Of a DNA stretch of 64,000 nt, positions 63,357 to 64,000 are shown piece after piece; the first letter of the stretch is position 1; every line of letters starts with the position of its first letter. This DNA comes from Sphingomonadales bacterium (lineage in GTDB: Bacteria; Pseudomonadota; Alphaproteobacteria; Sphingomonadales; Sphingomonadaceae), in the NCBI GenBank assembly GCA_016721875.1, contig JADKHG010000001.1, positions 434,001 through 498,000 of the forward strand, read 5' to 3'. The position numbers and the translations under genes were made by a program. The notes beneath the pieces are model-generated. The model was not told where the DNA came from and did not search any database. It worked only from the letters and a program-made list of their open reading frames with translations.

Positions 63357-63686
63357 TCAAATTGTCAGGCTGACGGTCACTTCATCGCCTGCAACAATCC
63401 CTTCCGCTTTGCGCACCGATGCCTTGACCGGGAGTAGATAGCCGCCCGAATCCTTTGACGGAAAGATCGACGTCGCCCAGTGCGTGTCGCCAATGGTTGC
63501 ACGTACTTTGATTGAACCAAAGCCCCGTTGGCGCGGCGAGCCGGTGCGTTCGAGCCGGTCCATCAGCGCGGCGTCGGCAATCGCTTGCGCAACCTCGCCA
63601 TCAATGGTGGTGAAATGCCATGCGGCGGGGGCCTTGTCGCTGGTCCATATCCAGAGATTTGTTGTGGTGATGAAGGTTGCGGTCAT
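63357..63686 (-). CDS. DUF1905 domain protein
   Basis: A 109-residue beta-barrel-like protein matching DUF1905: LWIWTSDKAPAAWHFTTI, RQRGFGSIKVRATIGDTHW, TSIFPSKDSGGYLLPVKA, and VRKAEGIVAGDEVTVSLTI. The domain's role is not defined. It converges on the small membrane protein gene. Confidence 0.85.
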   Translation of the reverse strand: MTATFITTTNLWIWTSDKAPAAWHFTTIDGEVAQAIADAALMDRLERTGSPRQRGFGSIKVRATIGDTHWATSIFPSKDSGGYLLPVKASVRKAEGIVAGDEVTVSLTI

Positions 63687-63717
63687 TCAGAACCACTCTC
63701 TCCATTACGGAGAGGTA

Positions 63718-64000
63718 TCATGGCGCCTTCCTTCTAACCGGTACCGGAATATTGCAGATATCTGCGCCACCAGCAGGTTTGATGAAAAACGGATCACGCC
63801 GGTTGGCGCGGGCGTCAGCATAGGCCGCGAAGCTGGTGCTTTCGGTCGAGAGATATTCGAAGACAGGCACGTTGGTGATTTCGTCACCGCGGCGAATCGA
63901 GTTGATCGGCACCCGCTCCTCTTCCTTTTCATAAAATCCCAACGGCCCAGTGCCGCGCGGTAAGCTGGAGAGATGCTCAATCCCCTCGATCACCCGGCCA
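63718..64000 (-). CDS. Cyclophilin-type peptidylprolyl isomerase, C-terminal part
   Basis: The frame is open to the window edge and ends at 63718. The visible 93 residues (GRVIEGIEHLSSLPRG, GPLGFYEKEEERVPINSIR, FIKPAGGADICNIPVPVR) match the C-terminal extension of exported sphingomonad cyclophilin-type isomerases. The catalytic domain lies outside the window. A start at GTG 63993 is not meant. Confidence 0.78.
   Translation of the reverse strand, partial: GRVIEGIEHLSSLPRGTGPLGFYEKEEERVPINSIRRGDEITNVPVFEYLSTESTSFAAYADARANRRDPFFIKPAGGADICNIPVPVRRKAP

Overview
The window reads as chromosome of an alphaproteobacterium of the order Sphingomonadales (Sphingopyxis/Sphingorhabdus-like). This rests on recognised protein families and local gene order, not on a marker search. 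Supporting signs are DUF2794 beside an EpsC-type serine acetyltransferase and OxyR, ribosomal protein L3 with a long Ala/Glu tail, OprO/P-type phosphate porin, DUF3667, and a 72-bp palindromic repeat of a kind I know from sphingomonad genomes. No rRNA, integrase, transposase, prophage or CRISPR array is visible. One tRNA (Leu-CAA) is present.

Layout. 1-4.9 kb: 5' part of glmU, a phosphoglycolate phosphatase, an unknown secreted protein, and an overlapping trio (nucleotidyltransferase, HprK-related kinase, PqqD-like) matching the 'HPr-rel-A' type of system, then a small Tat-exported protein. 5-13.9 kb: complete phosphate-starvation locus phoR-pstS-pstC-pstA-pstB-phoU-phoB facing a phosphate-selective porin, with Pho-box-like sites before pstS and before the porin. 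13.9-25 kb: housekeeping and metabolism (acyl-CoA-type SDR, DUF2794/cysE, oxyR, a GGDEF-EAL protein, moaE/moaD, pgsA, an LplT-like transporter, tRNA-Leu, Old Yellow Enzyme, lipB). 25-31.9 kb: membrane and outer-membrane proteins, a truncated haemoglobin, and ychF-pth-rplY. 32-35 kb: two TraB/GumN-family proteins and an SRPBCC protein. 35.2-51.9 kb: the continuous str/S10/spc ribosomal block on the minus strand, from rpsL (51.9 kb) down to secY and adk; rpsM-rpsK-rpoA-rplQ do not follow adk. 52-64 kb: mostly lone envelope and stress genes (HSL-type lipase, DUF3667, PhoD phosphatase, hemerythrin, NRDE, a degenerate SRAP protein, cyclophilin fragment) plus several small unknown proteins.

The main caution is sequence quality. 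At least eight genes, including essential rpsE, rplR and tuf, are broken by single-base insertions or deletions, and each regains a normal length and family sequence when one base (two in rplR) is added or removed. This looks like residual assembly error rather than gene decay, so the broken genes are annotated over their full extent. A ninth gene carries an in-frame TGA.

Biologically notable points are an Arg at ribosomal S12 position 88 (a known streptomycin-resistance position), a palindromic repeat inserted in frame inside the nucleotidyltransferase gene, multi-hairpin repeats inside the ribosomal operon and beside tRNA-Leu, a 23-codon membrane peptide gene with its own terminator, and an SRAP homologue lacking its catalytic cysteine. 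I did not find convincing evidence of a wholly new multi-gene system.
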